Assembly (NCBI RefSeq): GCF_018847375.1
Contig: NZ_CP072036.1
Coordinates: 124,001-188,000, forward strand
DNA from: Akkermansia massiliensis
Lineage (GTDB): Bacteria > Verrucomicrobiota > Verrucomicrobiia > Verrucomicrobiales > Akkermansiaceae
Length of the DNA stretch: 64,000 nt
Direction: 5' to 3'
The translations under genes and the position numbers were made by a program. Under the pieces are notes generated by a model. That model had not been told where the DNA came from and searched no databases. It saw nothing but the letters and a program-made list of their open reading frames with translations. Positions 45,009-53,450 of the stretch are shown here, piece after piece; the first letter of the stretch is position 1; each line of letters opens with the position of its first letter.

Positions 45009-45404
45009 TCAACTGGGCTGCTCCTGGAATTCGTAAGGCTCTTCAAAGGCCTTGCGGAAACTCATGAACCCCTTGAAATCGTCCAGGGAATCCTCCGGCT
45101 GCTTGGAAAACACATCCTCCTCAATCAGCAGGAAAACCATCTCTCCCACATTTTTCCCGTTTCTCAGCCCCCATTCCTTTAATACGGTGGAGGCCATGGG
45201 GCCGAACTGGGCGAGGGCGTAATCCCGGAAGCCTTCCAGCAATTCCTGCCCGCTGACATGCCGCTGGGAGCCGTTTTCCTGCTCTTCAATGCGCTGCATG
45301 GTGAAATCCAGCGCATCTTTCAGAAAGGAATACGCCCGTTCCGCAAAACGGGGATCCTTCCGCACAATGCGGCTCACGGCATCTTCAAACGTAGGGGTGG
45401 TCAT
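45009..45404 (-). CDS. Minf_1886 family protein
   Basis: A 131-residue protein of a family restricted to Planctomycetes and Verrucomicrobia. Recognised by DPRFAERAYSFLKDALDFTM, GQELLEGFRDYALAQFGPMA and GEMVFLLIEEDVFSKQPEDS. No catalytic motif is known, and the function is not established. Useful as a marker that this DNA is from the PVC group. Confidence 0.9.
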   Translation of the reverse strand: MTTPTFEDAVSRIVRKDPRFAERAYSFLKDALDFTMQRIEEQENGSQRHVSGQELLEGFRDYALAQFGPMASTVLKEWGLRNGKNVGEMVFLLIEEDVFSKQPEDSLDDFKGFMSFRKAFEEPYEFQEQPS

Positions 45405-45468
45405 AACGGCTCACCCCTACCCTATACGGGCCCCTGTGAAAATCAAGATTTTTGGGAGCGCGCAAACT

Positions 45469-46755
45469 TCACGGCTTTCCTTCCTTTTTCCCGCATTCCG
45501 GCCCTTCATAAGTTCCCATGAACAGCACGGCCCGGTCCTCCGGGCTGTAAATGAGCCACAGGAAAGGACGGTTGAATTCGATCTCCGGCCCCCTGCCGCG
45601 GGGAGGAGCGCCGGCAAATGGATCCATCTCTCCGGCAGTGGAAGCGGACGCATCCAGCCCTTCCTCCCGCACTCTGACCGCGCATTTCTGGTACACGCCA
45701 TGGATTTTCAACGGCTCCGGCGCGCAGCTCCCCATCCGTGAAAAATCGGCGCGGCCGGTAAACGCGTCCTCCATTCCCAGCGCCTCCAGAGCCTTTTTCA
45801 GGGAAAGCGTGGGGGAAGACTGGGAGAAACGCGGCAGCCGCAGATGGTATCTGGAATATTGCTCCAGGGGCTTTCCGCCGGGCTTCCGCGTTTCTTCCGC
45901 GGCATCCCGGGCGGACAGGGAGGACAGGATGCCGTTCCAGTCCTCTGCGGTCATCCCGTCAATGAATTGCTTCATCTTCCTCCCCTCCGGAGGAAGAACG
46001 GCCATGAAAACTGGCGCGCCCTTCCCTCCCGTAAAAAACAGGCTTGCCCCCCGCACGCCGTCCTTTTCATAATACATTCCTCCCTGCCGGGGCCATGACC
46101 TTCCCTCCGTGAATACCTGCTGCTTCATCATGGGCACCTGGCAGGCAGCGCCGTCCTCCCGGACAAAGGTCCGCAGCGCGGTGTCCCGCCCTTCAAATTT
46201 ACTGTCCCAGAACGCCCTCAAATACATGGCGTTCACCAGTACAAGCACCGTCCGGTCACTCATCCGCTGCGGATTCAGAAGATTCCTGATGCGGTTTCCC
46301 GTATTCGTTGCCGCCCAGGCGTTCACCTGCCGCACGGCTTCCGCCATGTTTTCCCGGAAGGGCGCCTGAGCCACGGCATCCGGCCCCACGGCCTTTTTAT
46401 AGGCGTCTTTCAACTCCACGGACCGGTCTGCAAAAATGCGGTTGGCGGAATAACAGCGCAGCGAGCGCGAAAAATCACCAGACAGAAAAGTCCAGTCCCT
46501 CCTGATTTTTCCGTCTCCGGGCAATACGGCCGCCATCTGCTTCTCCGTTTCCCCCGCCGCTCCCGGAAGCATGTAACGGAGAACTTCATACAGGGAAAAA
46601 GGGGAAATCATGACACTGCCGCCGCTTTTCTCCATGCATGCCCGGAACAGGCGCAGCTCCGGAGGAGCGGAAACACCGGGAGACGGAGCAGGCGGAATAT
46701 CCGCCCATGACACGGAGCCCAGAAGAAACAAATATGCCAAAGTCCTGAATATCAT
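45469..46755 (-). CDS. Secreted serpin
   Basis: A 428-residue serine-protease inhibitor fold protein with a signal peptide (FRTLAYLFLLGSVSWA). The serpin core is clear: MISPFSLYEVLRYMLPGAAG, NRIFADRSVELKDAYKK, LVLVNAMYLRAFWDSKF. The hinge is REEGLDASASTAGEM, followed by the reactive loop (DPFAGAPPRGRGPEIEFN), then FLWLIYSPEDRAVLFMG. The short-side-chain hinge suggests it can insert its loop and inhibit. The P1 residue cannot be fixed; the Arg residues in the loop hint at trypsin-like targets. A host gut protease is a plausible but unproven target. Confidence 0.93.
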   Translation of the reverse strand: MIFRTLAYLFLLGSVSWADIPPAPSPGVSAPPELRLFRACMEKSGGSVMISPFSLYEVLRYMLPGAAGETEKQMAAVLPGDGKIRRDWTFLSGDFSRSLRCYSANRIFADRSVELKDAYKKAVGPDAVAQAPFRENMAEAVRQVNAWAATNTGNRIRNLLNPQRMSDRTVLVLVNAMYLRAFWDSKFEGRDTALRTFVREDGAACQVPMMKQQVFTEGRSWPRQGGMYYEKDGVRGASLFFTGGKGAPVFMAVLPPEGRKMKQFIDGMTAEDWNGILSSLSARDAAEETRKPGGKPLEQYSRYHLRLPRFSQSSPTLSLKKALEALGMEDAFTGRADFSRMGSCAPEPLKIHGVYQKCAVRVREEGLDASASTAGEMDPFAGAPPRGRGPEIEFNRPFLWLIYSPEDRAVLFMGTYEGPECGKKEGKP

Positions 46756-46866
46756 GCTTCTACCTTATCAGATAGATACATCGTGGCAAGTTTTACGGAC
46801 TGATGCCGCCAAAAAGCTCCATAAGCAGGAAGGAAACCTTGCCAGCCTCTGGTCCGTTTGTTATGA

Positions 46867-48198
46867 ATGGAATGCTTTATGTTTCGTCCCTCCATCATGC
46901 TTCTGGCAACCATGCTGTGCGTTTCCTGCGTATCGCACCGGCCTATCCAGGACAGCAGTTCTCCGCCCATTGACGCGGCCAACCCGCTGGACGGCACCCC
47001 CGTGGCCCTGGCGTGGAGCTCCGGAACGCAATTGATGATGGGGGTGGACACGGGAGCGGTCCAGACGTCCCTGCTTTTCTCCCCCGCGGTGGAATCCATC
47101 GGCGCCCGCCTGCGCGGCAGGGGCGCCATGCGCACGGCCAATGTGCCCGTTTCCCTGAAGGATGACGGAGAACCCATTTCCCGGAAGCAGGACGTGGTGA
47201 TGGTGGACCAGGCGCCGTATGACGGACTGCTGGGCTGGGAGTGCATCCGGAAGTACGTGTGGAACATCAACTATCCCAAACGCTCCCACCGCTTTTTCAA
47301 CAAACTGCCCTCCAAAATACGGAGCTGGCACAAGCTTTCCCTGATACCCGGTTCCGACTACCCGCAGATTGCGGACAAGCACGGCCGGCGCATCATTCTG
47401 GATACGGGCGCGCCCCATGCCGTCTACATCTCCAAGAAACGCTGGAACGCCATCAAGCAGGCCTACCCGGACGCGTTCGTCAGCGTTTATTCCGGCTACA
47501 GCCCCGCCGCGGGCGGCTTTTACGCCCATGAATGCATGCACGTGAGCTCCTTCCAGCTCGGCCCCCTGGAATTGAAGAACATCCTGCTCTGTGAAAGCTT
47601 CGCCAATCCGGAAGTGATGGGCATTCCCGACGACATCGACATCATCCTGGGCTACGGCGCGCTGGCCGCGCGCCAGTTCTGGCTGGACGGCCCGGGGAAC
47701 GCCCTTTATTTCAGCTCCACCAGCCACCGGATGCCCGCGCCCTCCTCCTTCAACCTGATGGGGGGCACCTTCATCCAGGACCGCAACGGGAACGGCCCCA
47801 TGAAGGCTTACGTGGCCGAATGGTCGCCCGCGTGGGACGCCGGCCTCAGAACGGGGGACGTGCTCATTTCCATCAATGGGAGAAAGAATCCGTATCCGGA
47901 CCTCGTAGAATATGTCACCACCCAGCGGGGGGCACAGGCAAGCGTTGTGGTCCAGCGCAGGAACAGACTGGTGCGCATTCACTGGGAAGTTCCGGCCGCG
48001 CCCCCTGCCGGGGATTATTACCCCACGCCCCAGGCCATTACGGAGCAGGAGTTTGAAAACCACGTCAAGCAGCAGGAGGAAAAGGAACAGCCCCAGGATG
48101 CCGCGGGAGACCAGCAGCCCGCGCCCGCCGCGACGGAAACTCCGGAGGAGGCCGCCCCCGCGCCTGACGGGAAAACGGACAAGACCCCCGCGGCCTGA
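46867..48198 (+). CDS. Lipoprotein with two aspartyl-protease (DTG) motifs and a PDZ domain
   Basis: A 443-residue protein. N-terminal lipobox MLCVSC gives a lipidated Cys about 21 (start ATG 46867; ATG 46879 also possible). Two clan AA-type motifs are present: GVDTGAVQTSLL (Asp about 61) and RIILDTGAPHAVYI (Asp about 179), resembling the two lobes of pepsin. A PDZ domain follows (about 300-375: AGLRTGDVLISINGRKNPY). The tail is Glu/Gln/Pro/Ala-rich. Role in periplasmic or surface proteolysis inferred. It is divergent from the serpin. Confidence 0.85.
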   Translation: MECFMFRPSIMLLATMLCVSCVSHRPIQDSSSPPIDAANPLDGTPVALAWSSGTQLMMGVDTGAVQTSLLFSPAVESIGARLRGRGAMRTANVPVSLKDDGEPISRKQDVVMVDQAPYDGLLGWECIRKYVWNINYPKRSHRFFNKLPSKIRSWHKLSLIPGSDYPQIADKHGRRIILDTGAPHAVYISKKRWNAIKQAYPDAFVSVYSGYSPAAGGFYAHECMHVSSFQLGPLELKNILLCESFANPEVMGIPDDIDIILGYGALAARQFWLDGPGNALYFSSTSHRMPAPSSFNLMGGTFIQDRNGNGPMKAYVAEWSPAWDAGLRTGDVLISINGRKNPYPDLVEYVTTQRGAQASVVVQRRNRLVRIHWEVPAAPPAGDYYPTPQAITEQEFENHVKQQEEKEQPQDAAGDQQPAPAATETPEEAAPAPDGKTDKTPAA

Positions 48199-48233
48199 GC
48201 CAGCCCCTATCCAGCCATCTCTCTACCACCGGC

Positions 48234-49508
48234 ATGAACGACGCACAGCAACAGGATTCACAGGAAGCCGCCGGCGACTGCCGCATTCCCTCACCCTTCC
48301 AGAAAAAGACCTGCTGGTACGCCCTGACGGGCGTCGCCATCCTGGTGATGCTGTGCATCGCGGCCTTCGTCATCTTTGAAGTGGTGAAACTCCTGGGCTT
48401 TCTGGAACCGGTGCTCCTGCCCATCCTGATTGCCGCCGTGGTGGCCTACCTGCTGGAACCCATCGTCTCCTGGCTGGTGCACTTCAGATTCTCCCGCCCC
48501 TGGGCTGTGGTCACGGTCATGTTCGCGGCTCTGGCCGTCCTGGTGGGCTTCGGCGCCACTATCCTCCCTCCCCTGATCCGGCAGACGGATGAGCTGATTG
48601 ACAACCGGATGGAGCTCTGGGACAAGACCTCCGAGCTGATTGACTCCACCATTGAAATTCCCTTCATCTCCCGCACCATTGACAGCGTTTACAGCACCAG
48701 CCTGCGGGAACTGAATACCGGCCATTATACGGACGCGGAGGTCCACGACCTGAGAAACGCCCGGACCGCCCGGGAAAAACTGGGGGCGTACATGACCATC
48801 AATTCCTCCTTTTACCAGGACAAGCTGATGAGCTGGCTCACTTCCGGCGGAAGGGCCCTGTACAGCACCATAGGCATCATGGTGAGCATCCTGATCACGC
48901 CCATTTTCGCCTTTTATTTTCTGCTGGAAGCGGATAAGATCAGGGAAAAATGGCCCAGCATCCTGCCGCTGAAGGCCTCCAAATTCAGAAAGGACGTGGT
49001 GGACACCATGGAGGAAATCAACGGATACCTGATTTCCTTCTTCCGCGGCCAGATGCTGGTGAGCATCATTGAAGGCATCCTGATCGCCATCTGCCTGAAA
49101 CTGCTCGGCCTGCCGTACGCCGTCACCATCGGCGCGGCGGTCTGCGTGCTGGGCATCGTGCCCTACCTGGGCATCATCACCGCCTTCATTCCCGCCGTCC
49201 TGCTGGCCTGGTTTACGTGGGGAGACTTCCAGCACGTGCTGATCGTTTCCGGCATCTTCCTGGCCGTCAACCAGTTTGACGGATGGGTCATCCAGCCGAA
49301 AATCGTGGGGGATTCCGTGGAGCTTCATCCGCTCACGGTCATGTTCTCCGTGCTGATCTGGACGCTTATCCTGGGCGGCCTGATCGGCGCGCTGCTGGCC
49401 GTCCCGCTGACGGCCGCTATCAAGGTTCTCTACAAGCGTTACATCTGGCAGAATGCCAGCATGCGCCCCATGACGGAGCCCCTGCCGCCGCCGGAGGAGC
49501 CTCATTAA
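48234..49508 (+). CDS. AI-2E family transporter (PerM-type permease)
   Basis: A 424-residue polytopic membrane protein with about seven to eight segments. Typical family stretches: FLEPVLLPILIAAVVAYLLE, RPWAVVTVMFAALAVLVGFG, and the C-terminal IVPYLGIITAFIPAVLLAWF then GDSVELHPLTVMFSVLI. The family covers AI-2 exporters, Na+/H+ antiporters and uncharacterised permeases; the substrate is not readable. It starts 35 bases after the protease gene. Confidence 0.92.
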   Translation: MNDAQQQDSQEAAGDCRIPSPFQKKTCWYALTGVAILVMLCIAAFVIFEVVKLLGFLEPVLLPILIAAVVAYLLEPIVSWLVHFRFSRPWAVVTVMFAALAVLVGFGATILPPLIRQTDELIDNRMELWDKTSELIDSTIEIPFISRTIDSVYSTSLRELNTGHYTDAEVHDLRNARTAREKLGAYMTINSSFYQDKLMSWLTSGGRALYSTIGIMVSILITPIFAFYFLLEADKIREKWPSILPLKASKFRKDVVDTMEEINGYLISFFRGQMLVSIIEGILIAICLKLLGLPYAVTIGAAVCVLGIVPYLGIITAFIPAVLLAWFTWGDFQHVLIVSGIFLAVNQFDGWVIQPKIVGDSVELHPLTVMFSVLIWTLILGGLIGALLAVPLTAAIKVLYKRYIWQNASMRPMTEPLPPPEEPH

Positions 49509-49606
49509 AAGCGCCAGCCAAGACCGCGCGGCCCTTCCCCCGGCAGAATCCCGGCATTTTTCCAACCATCTTTTGATCAACCGCAACAACACACACACCT
49601 GACAAC

Positions 49607-51184
49607 ATGAACAAACCCGCATTACACCTGATGCTTGCCCTGGCGGCGGCGGCCTGCCCGGCCGCCACCACGCCCCAGGTCAAGCCGCCCAAAGCCATCG
49701 TCATGATTTACGCTGACGACCTCGGCTATGGAGACGTAGGCTGTTATGGAGCCAAGGGGATTCCCACCCCTTCCATTGACAAGCTTGCCAAGCAGGGCGT
49801 CCGCTTTACGGACGCCTATTCCACCACCTCCGTCTGCACTCCCTCCCGCTATGCCCTGTTCACCGGGGAATATCCCTGGCGCAAGGAAGGCACGGGCATT
49901 CTGCCGGGGGACGCCGCCCTGATTATTGACACCAAGAAGCCCACGCTGCCCAAGATGCTCCAATCCCACGGCTATAAAACCTACATGGTGGGCAAGTGGC
50001 ACCTGGGCCTGGGGGAAAGGGGAAAGAAGATTGACTGGAACAAGCACATCGCCCCCAGCCCTAACGAAATCGGCTTTGATGAAAGCTTCATCTTCGCCGC
50101 CACGGGCGACCGCGTTCCCTGCGTGATTCTGGAAAACGGCAACGTCCGCAACCTGGACCCGAACGACCCCATTGAAGTGTCCTACCAGCACAACTTCCCC
50201 GGTCTTCCGAACGGGAAGGACAACAAGGACCAGCTCAAACTCATGTGGAGCCACGGGCACAACCAGGCCATCATCAACGGCATCGGCCGCATCGGCTTCA
50301 TGAAGGGCGGCAAGAGCGCCCTGTGGAAGGATGAGGAAAACGCGGATGTGATCACGAACAAGGCCATTGAATACATCCAGAAGAGCGCCAAGGCCAAGGA
50401 ACCGTTCTTCCTGATGTTCGCCACGCATGACATCCACGTGCCGCGCTGCCCGGAAAAACGCTTTGTGGGCAAGAGCCAGCATGGCGTGCGGGGGGACGTT
50501 ACCGTGGAACTGGACGACTGCGTCCGCCGCATCACGGAAGCCCTACAAAAAGCCGGACTGGAAAAGGACACCCTGGTGATCTTCTCCAGCGACAACGGCC
50601 CCGTGCTGGACGACGGCTACAAGGATTTTGCCGTCCGGGACAACGCCACCCACTCCCCGGCAGGCCCCTTCCGCGCCGGCAAATACAGCATTCTGGAAGG
50701 TGGCTCCCGCATTCCGTTCATCGTCAAATGGCCCGGAGTAGTCAAACCCGGAGCGACGAGCAAGGCCCTGTTCAACCAAATGGACCTGGCCGCCTCCCTG
50801 GAACAGCTTCTGGAACCCGGCAAGGCCAATTCCTTCCGCGACTCTGAAAACGTGATCCCCGCCCTCCTGGGCAAATCCGCCAAGGGACGCGACTACCACG
50901 TCATCAACAGCACCGGCAAGGCTCTGGCTATCCGCCACGGCAAGTGGAAGTTCATTCCCGCCGGCGTAGCCATCCGCGACGGGATCAACGGACTGGGAGC
51001 GAAAATGACCAAGTCCCCGGAAGGCGGCAGCCTGTTCGACCTGGAAAAGGACCCGAAGGAACTCAACAACGTAGCAGCCCAGCATCCGGACATCTGCGAG
51101 CAGATGAAAGCCAAGCTCCAGGAAATCCGCCAAAGGCCGGAAACCAAGGCCGACAGGGCGGACCTCCTTCCGCTGGACGACTAA
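49607..51184 (+). CDS. Secreted arylsulfatase (S1 family)
   Basis: A 525-residue sulfatase with a signal peptide (NKPALHLMLALAAAACPAAT). The metal pair is YADDLGYGDVGCYG. The activation motif CTPSR (Cys about 77) would be converted to formylglycine; the flanking TGEYPWR is typical. HDIHVPRCPEKRF and FSSDNGPVLD complete the active site. The sulfated substrate may be mucin or host glycan in an Akkermansia-like organism; this is inferred. A separate formylglycine-generating enzyme is required and is not in this window. Confidence 0.95.
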   Translation: MNKPALHLMLALAAAACPAATTPQVKPPKAIVMIYADDLGYGDVGCYGAKGIPTPSIDKLAKQGVRFTDAYSTTSVCTPSRYALFTGEYPWRKEGTGILPGDAALIIDTKKPTLPKMLQSHGYKTYMVGKWHLGLGERGKKIDWNKHIAPSPNEIGFDESFIFAATGDRVPCVILENGNVRNLDPNDPIEVSYQHNFPGLPNGKDNKDQLKLMWSHGHNQAIINGIGRIGFMKGGKSALWKDEENADVITNKAIEYIQKSAKAKEPFFLMFATHDIHVPRCPEKRFVGKSQHGVRGDVTVELDDCVRRITEALQKAGLEKDTLVIFSSDNGPVLDDGYKDFAVRDNATHSPAGPFRAGKYSILEGGSRIPFIVKWPGVVKPGATSKALFNQMDLAASLEQLLEPGKANSFRDSENVIPALLGKSAKGRDYHVINSTGKALAIRHGKWKFIPAGVAIRDGINGLGAKMTKSPEGGSLFDLEKDPKELNNVAAQHPDICEQMKAKLQEIRQRPETKADRADLLPLDD

Positions 51185-51203
51185 CACCCATTCAGCCTGA
51201 ATC

Positions 51204-51692
51204 ATGAGAGAATCCGCCACATGCTCCCTGTGCGGGCACGGGTATACCTACCCGGCCGGGCTGGATGAAAAAGCCGGCATGCACTGCACGGCGTGCGGCG
51301 TACTGATTCACGTTAAAACGGGGCTTCCCTTTGGGGAAGCCCCCTCTTCCCCCTCCGGGCAGAAACCGGAAAACGCCGTAAAAACACCGGCATCCCTGCC
51401 CCCCGTCAAGAAAAAGCAGCCGGCTTCTTCCGGACGGGACGCGGATGGGCGCGACCCCAGGGAAGCAAGCCGCTCCCGGCTCACTGCCGCTGGCTCCGGC
51501 ACTGCCGTCCCCGCCGTGTCCTGGCTGGCATGGGGCCTGGCCCTGATTGCACTGGTCATGGCTTTCATCTTCCCCTCTTACGGGAACGACTCCACGGACC
51601 CGCTATATATGCTCCAGTGCCTGCCCTCCATGGTCTTCGGCTGCACGGCGGCCATTCTGTTCATTCAGGGGCTTGCGGCCATGCGCCGCTAG
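51204..51692 (+). CDS. Zinc-ribbon protein with two C-terminal membrane segments
   Basis: A 162-residue protein. The N-terminus holds two CxxC pairs (ATCSLCGHGYTYPAG and HCTACGVLIHV), likely a zinc ribbon. A low-complexity Ser/Lys/Pro linker (about 45-95) follows, then two hydrophobic segments (SWLAWGLALIALVMAFIFPS and SMVFGCTAAILFIQGLAAM). Function unknown. It starts 20 bases after the sulfatase stop and may be co-transcribed. Confidence 0.75.
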   Translation: MRESATCSLCGHGYTYPAGLDEKAGMHCTACGVLIHVKTGLPFGEAPSSPSGQKPENAVKTPASLPPVKKKQPASSGRDADGRDPREASRSRLTAAGSGTAVPAVSWLAWGLALIALVMAFIFPSYGNDSTDPLYMLQCLPSMVFGCTAAILFIQGLAAMRR

Positions 51693-51842
51693 CAGAAGCC
51701 GGGCTTCCGCTGTTCCCTGGGAAACAATCCGGAACAGGCACCGGCTCAAAGCCGGCCAAACGGCCCGGCCGCCTTCCCGCAAATCCGGGATTTTAAGCTT
51801 GCCTGTCAAATTCGCAGGTTCTAAGTTACTCCCCGGTAATTT

Positions 51843-53093
51843 ATGGAACGGGAGGCAGAGGCGCAGGACAACAGGTGGAGAACCAGGCTGGACGCCGTCC
51901 TGATGCACAGGATATGGGGTTCCCTTATCTTCCTGTGCATCGTTTACATCATTTTCTTCCTGAGCTTCGCCATCGGCGACCCTCTGGTCAGGCTCATCCA
52001 GACAGGCACGCAGATGTTCAGCATCTGGGCCTGCCGCATGCTGGAACCGTGGCCCCGCCTGCAATCCCTGCTGGGGGAAGGCGTGGTGGGCGGCGTAGGC
52101 GGCGTGCTGGCCTTTCTTCCCAACGTGGTGCTGCTCTTCGGAGCCATCACCCTGCTGGAAAACAGCGGATACATGATGCGGGTCTCCCGCCTCATGAGCC
52201 GCATCATGAAAATCATGGGCCTGAACGGCAGCAGCTTTGCCCCCCTCCTGCTGGGCTTCGGCTGCTCGGTTCCCGCCATCCTGTCCACCCGGAGGATTGA
52301 AGCGCGCAACGACCGCCTGGTCACCATCGCCGTCCTGCCCATGATGAGCTGCGCGGGTCGCCTGCCGATTTACATGATGTTCGTCTCCGCCCTGTTTCCC
52401 TCCCGCCTGCAGGCCACCGTATTGTTCGGGATTTACGCCAGCGGCGTCCTTCTGGCCCTGTGCTGCGCCCGGCTCCTGAAAAACACGCTCTTCAAGACCG
52501 CCCAGAGGGACTCTCTCCACCACATGAAGCGCCTGCGCCTCCCCTCCCTGCGGAAGGTGGGCGCCCTGATGTGGTCGCGGGCCTTCATGTACGTCCGGAA
52601 GGCGGGAACCTTCATTCTGGGGGCCTCCATCATCCTGTGGTTCCTGAACACCTACCCCAGGCCGGAGGAAGGAACCGCGCCGAATGCGGCAGCGGCCATG
52701 GAACATTCCTACGCCGGACAAATAGGCCACTGGATGGAACCCGTCACGCAAGTGGCCGGATTTGACTGGAAGATCAATTCCGCTCTTCTGGGCGCTTTTG
52801 CGGCCAAGGAAATCTTCGTCACCCAGATGGGCATTCTCTATGCGGTGCAGGACGGGGACTCCGGCCCGGCAGCCCAGCAGACCCTGAACGCCCGCCTTAA
52901 AGCCAGCTACACCCCCCTCCAGGGCATCAGCATCATGATGTTCTGCCTGATCGCCCTCCCCTGCATCGGCACCGTCACCGTCGCCAAACGGGAAGCTGGC
53001 ACCTGGTGGTTTGCTCTGGCGCAATTCGGTGGATTGACCCTGCTGGGGTTTCTGACAGCTACGCTGGTGTACCAGACAGGACTGTTCCTGTAA
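51843..53093 (+). CDS. Membrane half of FeoB (no G domain)
   Basis: A 416-residue polytopic protein matching the ferrous-iron permease domain of FeoB. Key stretches: RLDAVLMHRIWGSLIFLCIV, LLGFGCSVPAILSTRRIEAR, MMSCAGRLPIYMMF and FAAKEIFVTQMG. The first residues align with FeoB just after its GTPase part, so the G domain is absent. The gene begins with ATG 51843 in normal intergenic DNA, so this looks like a standing split gene rather than a window artefact. A separate G protein and FeoA may exist elsewhere. Its own strong terminator follows. Confidence 0.85.
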   Translation: MEREAEAQDNRWRTRLDAVLMHRIWGSLIFLCIVYIIFFLSFAIGDPLVRLIQTGTQMFSIWACRMLEPWPRLQSLLGEGVVGGVGGVLAFLPNVVLLFGAITLLENSGYMMRVSRLMSRIMKIMGLNGSSFAPLLLGFGCSVPAILSTRRIEARNDRLVTIAVLPMMSCAGRLPIYMMFVSALFPSRLQATVLFGIYASGVLLALCCARLLKNTLFKTAQRDSLHHMKRLRLPSLRKVGALMWSRAFMYVRKAGTFILGASIILWFLNTYPRPEEGTAPNAAAAMEHSYAGQIGHWMEPVTQVAGFDWKINSALLGAFAAKEIFVTQMGILYAVQDGDSGPAAQQTLNARLKASYTPLQGISIMMFCLIALPCIGTVTVAKREAGTWWFALAQFGGLTLLGFLTATLVYQTGLFL

Positions 53094-53258
53094 GAGCCGG
53101 ATGCGGAAAAAACGGCGGCAGGAAATATTTCCGGCAGGCCGGAATGGCGGGGAAATGCCATACTCCCTGAAAAGTTCGTCCCTTCCCGGCAACGCTACTG
53201 GCCCCCTCCTGGGAGCGAAGGCCATCCGGCCTTCGGATTCGGTCTGGCTCCACAGTCA

Positions 53259-53289
53259 ACGGAAGAGAGCTTTCCTTCTTCCGTTTTTT
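53259..53289 (+). terminator. Rho-independent terminator of the FeoB-like gene
   Basis: 8-bp stem ACGGAAGA / TCTTCCGT around a 10-base loop followed by six T residues. First of a cluster of six hairpins. Confidence 0.75.
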
Positions 53290-53391
53290 GCCACCGCTGG
53301 CAAGGAGCAGGAGCCACTTGTTCCCAGGGAGGAGCCCATCGTGTACCGGGAACAAGGAAACCTCGTTTCCGGCAGCGAAGGGAATTCCCTT
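53288..53391. repeat. Cluster of four further perfect hairpins
   Basis: TTGCCA/TGGCAA (53288-53303), CTTGTTCCC/GGGAACAAG (53317-53325 with 53348-53356), GGAAAC/GTTTCC with a 3-base loop (53356-53370) and the 14-base palindrome AAGGGAATTCCCTT (53378-53391). No protein is convincing here; a 117-codon frame crossing them is rejected. Confidence 0.7.
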
Positions 53392-53396
53392 ACATA

Positions 53397-53427
53397 CAAA
53401 AACCGGAGGGATGTCCTCCCTCCGGTT
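53397..53427 (-). terminator. Terminator of the minus-strand coiled-coil gene
   Basis: 11-bp stem AACCGGAGGGA / TCCCTCCGGTT with loop GGACA on the minus strand, followed by TTTTT. It ends the transcript of the gene at 53451-55769. Confidence 0.85.
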
Positions 53428-53450
53428 CCGAATACGGCTAATGAAGCCGT

